Source: Prostheceraeus crozeri (Eukaryota; Platyhelminthes; Polycladida; Euryleptidae). From it: DNA of 64,000 bases. Below the pieces are notes generated by a model that did no database searches, was not told where the DNA came from, and saw only the letters and a list, made by a program, of their open reading frames with translations. Positions within the stretch are counted from its first letter, which is position 1. Every line of letters begins with the position of its first letter. Location of the stretch: NCBI GenBank assembly GCA_907163375.1, contig CAJQUW010001624.1:124001-188000 (forward strand), written 5' to 3'. The position numbers were made by a program, and so were the translations under genes. Of the stretch, positions 59,481-64,000 are shown piece after piece.

Positions 59481-60059
59481 CTATACGAACAAGAATAACA
59501 TATGAATCAAGGGCTTATCCTGTGGGGATGCCCACAGGTTTTTCTGTGGTTATGGGATGAGGTGGGGATTCAAATATCAATCCCCAAGGCAACCCTGCAC
59601 ATCGATGTCATGATATTCTCTTACTCCCATTTCTAAATTTCTGAAAATGAAAAGAAGATCAGAAAACTACTATTACTAAATTCCACCTTACAAAAAAGCA
59701 GATAATTTCCTTTATGACACAGATTAAACTTTTAAAGCATTTCAAATCTTAGGTGAGAACTGAGTTCGAGCTAAATTTATTCTCCTACATAGAAGTCACA
59801 CGCCAAAATATCTCAGCATTGCATCTTCACTTTGAATATTAGTAGCGACACTTGGGGAGAAAGCGGAGGTAATTTAGCATTAATGATACAAACGTAGTCT
59901 GTTCTACCGGGAGGCGGTTGCACTCAATCCTAGAATATCCGTCCGAGAAAAAAATGATAGGAAAGCGTCTGGTGTAGCACCGGACTTTGCAGTGCATCGA
60001 AATCAGAGGGCTGATTATATTCCTTCCCCTACTACATATATAGCGCGTGAACTTTTTAA
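59481..60059. other. No gene seen; G-rich block
   Basis: A block at about 59515-59600 has GTGGGGATGCCCACAGG and GGTGGGGATT, like the blocks near 500, 54435 and 54950. Otherwise nothing. Confidence 0.45.
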
Positions 60060-60480
60060 TGGTGATATCCTGTTAAATTAATTATCTTTCAAATTTTTGC
60101 ACTAAAAATTGAGAATTTAAAAAAACTGATTTTTACAGTTTTTTGAAATCTTATGAATTTTTTGCTATTCATTCACTAATGATTGCTATTTACTATACGA
60201 AACTGGTTGAATGAACTGAGAGGTTTTTTATGACTGCAAAAAGATATCGATAAGATTGATTTGTGCGAACAATACAACAAAAGTGTGCGCACATGTATGT
60301 GGAAGATTTTCCATCAGAACAATTAGGAGAAAACACAAAAGTGACTCCATAAGTGTAAAAAAAGTAGCCTTTTTTGACTATTTACAGACTCAAATTTAAT
60401 CAAAGTGTCATTTGAATTTCAAATACACTTTCCGATGTCTATGTTATAATAGACGACCATAGTATGATTCATAGACTTGC
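60060..60480. repeat. Old dispersed repeat, copy 2
   Basis: Diverged relative of 29060-29500, sharing ATTGATTTGTGC, CATTTGAATTTCAAA and CCATAGTATGATTCAT. Confidence 0.45.
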
Positions 60481-61106
60481 TCTCAACCCCCGGAGACCTG
60501 GGCTTTTTTGAGAACCCTATGAGACCCGAAAGAGGTGCAGTGGACCCCGTTTGCAAATTCTTAGTTTGCCTGCTTGAATAGATATCAAAGTTTATTTCAT
60601 CAAGTACAGTCTATTTACATACAGCTGATCGATGTATTTAATCCTTCAAGTGTCTTGACAGTCTTCTTTGTAAACCCATACGAACATATGGTGTTCTTAT
60701 ACGTCAACAATATTATGGCACGATATCAGTTGTATTAGAAAGTGGTATTACAATGCGAACTGCTGCAATGAAGCCTCAGATAGCTAATTTCATTTAAATT
60801 GATTTACTCCGTATAGCAAAGCCCTTACATTTGTTCAGTATTTTAATTGTATCCATTCCTTTAGGAAGTAGGCCTGCAGCAGCCACAACTATTGCATTTT
60901 TAGACTGTGGAGATCTCAAACGCATCAATTACTGCTAATAAGCTTTGTCAGCAGTCTGTTTATAGTGCCAAACTATTAATATGATGATGGATTTCATCTT
61001 GAGCATTGATTAATTCTGAATTGTTCATGGCTAACCAGTCACGTGTGCGAAAGCAAAACACTCGGATTTTGCGATTTTCTAGCACAGCGCACATATACAA
61101 GCATGA
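60481..61106. other. No gene seen
   Basis: It opens with a C- and G-rich stretch including GAGACC words that recurs near 61215 and 61400, suggesting an old local duplication. Confidence 0.4.
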
Positions 61107-61109
61107 TGC

Positions 61110-61139
61110 AAATTATATATATATATATATATATATATA
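61110..61139. repeat. (TA)n microsatellite
   Basis: About thirteen TA units. Confidence 0.95.
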
Positions 61140-61429
61140 CGTGTACATATATGAATTTCACTCATTATGAACTGTCATGTATATGCACAAAATCATTTTC
61201 ATGGGAATTTTTGCACCCTCTGAGACCTTAGGGGGGATCCAGTGCACCCCTTGATCTACACGTATCTGCCATGATTCTACTGAATCAATTGAAATGTCAC
61301 ATGCAGAATCATTGCCAGAAATGATGATTTTACACAGGCATAAGCGGTTGATATATCCTCAATAGAAAAAATGAAGTGGAAAAATATGGCTCTGGGGTCA
61401 ACTGCAACCCGCTCACGTCTCTGAGGGTC

Positions 61430-61580
61430 AATACATTATCCGATGTCTATGGTATAATGAATGCCTGTGATAATTATGATTCATAGAATCACATTTTCCT
61501 AATACTGTTCATTCGTTGAAAGTTCGCAGAAGCCGCATAATTCAGACCTTGAAGAAGTGCTTTTCAAAATAGGTCATTAA
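61430..61580. repeat. Old dispersed repeat, copy 3 (fragment)
   Basis: It matches the 3' part of 29425-29620: TCTATGGTATAATGA, ATGATTCATAGA and GTGCTTTTCAAAATAGG. Confidence 0.4.
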
Positions 61581-62934
61581 CGCCGGAAGCAAACAGAATA
61601 AGCAATAAGCTATAAGCCAAACCGTTTCAACGAACTGTTATTGAGATGTTGCAGCTTGTTGCTGATCGCTTCTGACAATTGCGCTGTGTGCCAACTCTCA
61701 TGCGTTGGTATTCTAAGATTTGCGGCCTGTGCATGTAGGTTACAGATTGTGCCTTATGGCTTAATGACTTATTCAGTGTGCCATATTATTATTAGGGAAT
61801 AGTTTGAAAATACCTTTAAACTAAAAGTTACAAAAAAGCGCAGGTCGGGAGGCTTAATCAAAAGGATTTGGATACTCCTTTCCAAAAAGACAGTCAATTG
61901 TAGAATTTTGATTATTCAATGTTTTTCTGATATGTGTAATTAAATATGTGTGTGATATCTCGCAGTATTGCGTAGTGCATCTCGCAATGATAGTTGAGGT
62001 TCTATTCATGTAAGAAAATTAAGCACCGACTCATACCACAATTGACAATTTTAAAATCATCCGGTCTAAGGCCTATATGCTTAATCATCTATTAAAAACC
62101 GGCCCCGGTCAAGCACATCAGGCCAGTTTCAGCCACACTCCGTGAAATCTGGGCCTGTTCCATCCCTGAGATAAGACAAATATTCATAGTAGCGAGTGCT
62201 GCAAATCACCATCCAGTTGGAGAGTGCCCTATGAAATCAATTGAGTTTTCACTTTCGATTATCAGAAGACTGAAGCTGAGAAAGGCGGCTTACATGCGCC
62301 GTATTCTCTCTAGTACAGTTACATGGATCATAATTAATTATCTACTCTTCCTTCAGACAGTACGTCATAAATTGGGTGCGCGTCACCAAGGACGTCTATA
62401 TAGACGTCCAAACAGAGTGCGTATCAGACACTAATAGATATTGTCTAGTACCCAGAAAGCAGAAGTTCCCAAATCGCAATAAAATGACCGTTCAAGCCTC
62501 ATTCAAACATACATCCTATAAAAGTATTTTACCTGATGAACATCACACCTGCACGTAGAATTGTTTTCAAAAACAAGATATAATTAGTCCTTTATTGAAA
62601 GCCCTAATCAATTTATTGAAAGTTCAAATGAATTAAAACACATAAATTACCCGGTAATCAATAGATGTTATGCAAGTAGATAAATGACACCTCGACAATC
62701 CTTACGAAATCAAAATCTAATTCCTTCATTAACAGCAAACGAGAATCTGTTGAATAAACGGAAAGTGTACGACAGAGGTCTACTTTCTTCATGGATGACA
62801 GGTATTTAACCTATTCTTTTTCACTTGATAATTGCTCGTTCGTTTGATATTACATCAAATTGCAAGATAATGATGAAACAGAAACCCATGATTGAACTTA
62901 TCTGCTTGCTACTAAATATATTCATCAAATCGAT
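61581..62934. other. No gene seen; one long palindrome
   Basis: Mostly AT-rich. The only notable item is the palindrome at 62390-62409. Confidence 0.5.
62390..62409. repeat. Perfect 20-bp palindrome
   Basis: GGACGTCTATATAGACGTCC is its own complement. It has no spacer. Function, if any, is unknown. Confidence 0.9.
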
Positions 62935-62949
62935 TCACTTCCTTGTATA

Positions 62950-63105
62950 ATATATACATGTACATATATATAATGTAATACAGTATATAAATAGTATATA
63001 AATAGTATATAATAGTATACAATAAATATAATAAATAGTATATAAATAATATATAAATTTTATATAATGTAGTATGTAAATTATATATATATATATATAT
63101 AATGG
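62950..63105. repeat. AT-rich satellite-like stretch
   Basis: Repeated ATAGTATATAA-like units followed by a pure (AT)n run at about 63080-63101. Confidence 0.85.
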
Positions 63106-63309
63106 AGCTTTTGCTCTGAATCTGAATTTGTATATACTACCCACTTTGACAGCAAGTAATGTAAATTTAACGGTTTTATCTGCTTGTATAAATTGTGTAG
63201 AGAACATAGCATTCCATGATTGTAATGTGTCCGATATCTGGTGCTTAGCGTTTTGAACTGTATTTATTCTGTAAAGAGGTATTTAAGAAGTTTTTATCAT
63301 TCTTTCGTG

Positions 63310-63361
63310 TTGGTTCCCGCTGATGATGATGCAATAGAAGCATTGAAACATGTCCGGTCAA
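63310..63361 (+). ncRNA. Hammerhead ribozyme motif (Penelope/retrozyme type)
   Basis: All conserved hammerhead parts occur in order. Stem I 5' side is TTG and CCG (63310-63312, 63317-63319). The core CTGATGA is at 63320-63326. Stem II pairs GATGC with GCATT around an AATAGAA loop (63328-63344). GAAA is at 63345-63348, then a minimal stem III ACATGT, with C63354 as the predicted cleavage base (GTC). CGG and CAA (63355-63357, 63359-63361) close stem I around an internal loop. One base (T63327) sits unpaired between core and stem II. Minimal stem III is typical of the hammerheads in Penelope-like elements. No element body is recognisable next to it. Confidence 0.65.
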
Positions 63362-64000
63362 GAATTTTGGATATTTTTTTCTCTTTTCCATTTGAATATG
63401 AAACGCTTGGGCAATATTTGTCAAAATATATATATATACATGTATATATTTCTGATTGCTTATCATAATTGTATAATGTTTAACTGCATTTTTCAATCAT
63501 TCAACCTTACACATCTGCTATCAATTCTAAATTCTCAGTATTCTATTAAGTTGGGCTCAGTTGTTGTAGCACAGGTCTGGTCGATCTGTTCGAATTCGTC
63601 TTTTGTGGCAATTTCATCAATCGTTTATGTCATTTCATTCTACTGCTAATTATTTCTTGCCTCATTCGAAAAAACTGTCCTCATGAATATTTGGATTGAT
63701 CATGTAAATCAGAGATAGAAAGTGTGTTTTGTAGTAACTATGGGAACAATTAAATGAGAGGGGCTCCAAGAGCCCATCCCCTAATTTTCGGAGCTCAAAA
63801 TCGCACTCGCAAAATATGGCAAAGTTTGGGTTCGCAGCCCGGATGAACATTAAGCCCGAGCTCCCTTTGAAGTCCTTTTATGCATTGCTATCAAATTACA
63901 TATTTTTTTTGATTCCTGATAAACTGTCCTTCAATATATTGTCTGGCACCTCGCCCTTCAACTTCTTAATGATTTCTCTGAAAGAATCACCTGATTTCGG
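63362..64000. other. No gene seen
   Basis: AT-rich end of window. The small ORFs (63245-63496, 63350-63649, 63662-63850) overlap each other or the ribozyme motif and match nothing. Confidence 0.45.

Overview
The window looks like intergenic and intronic DNA of an animal with an AT-rich, transposon-crowded genome. It holds no rRNA, tRNA gene, operon or CRISPR array. The evidence for an animal host is a set of small spliced exons with GT-AG borders, together with Metaviridae, Harbinger, Tc1/mariner, hAT, LINE, tRNA-SINE and Penelope-like elements. The best host gene is on the minus strand. Its short exons at 51.2, 47.4, 47.1 and 40.3 kb join in consistent phases to encode EF-hands followed by the start of a dynein-light-chain-like domain. 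That architecture is best known from flatworm tegumental-allergen-like (TAL) proteins, so a flatworm is a reasonable but unproven guess for the host.

Layout. 0-10 kb: an inverted-arm Tc1/mariner-type element (651-1655), then a TA-flanked MITE (2931-9993) split by a broken Ty3/Gypsy element (3040-9107) with nearly identical 714-bp LTRs. 10-15 kb: a Harbinger element (12473-14967) with a spliced Myb-like gene, a transposase 5' fragment and a 172-bp tandem array. 15-25 kb: mostly unassigned AT-rich DNA, a possible hAT-like element (19104-19922), a possible terminal exon near 21.0 kb and a LINE fragment near 22 kb. 25-29 kb: a Penelope-type foldback with two hammerhead-like cores and three LINE pieces, one with a 15-bp target duplication. 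29-41 kb: dispersed repeats, LINE scraps, foldbacks, a SINE, a Penelope-like relic and a degenerate mariner transposase.

41-54 kb: a hAT-like MITE with a perfect 8-bp target duplication (44988-45629), a foldback with a 16-bp target duplication (42241-42605), a SINE and the host exons. 54-59 kb: a LINE 3' end and a second Harbinger element with a MADF-BESS gene and a minus-strand transposase. That transposase is interrupted by a TTAA-flanked MITE carrying the same 172-bp repeat unit as the first Harbinger. 59-64 kb: a possible terminal exon, old repeats, AT microsatellites and a well-formed hammerhead ribozyme motif (63310-63361).

The strongest signals are therefore the uncalled TAL-like gene, the several hammerhead-bearing retroelement ends, and three nested insertions whose empty sites can be read inside this same window. 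All calls come from reading the sequence; no database search or alignment program was run.
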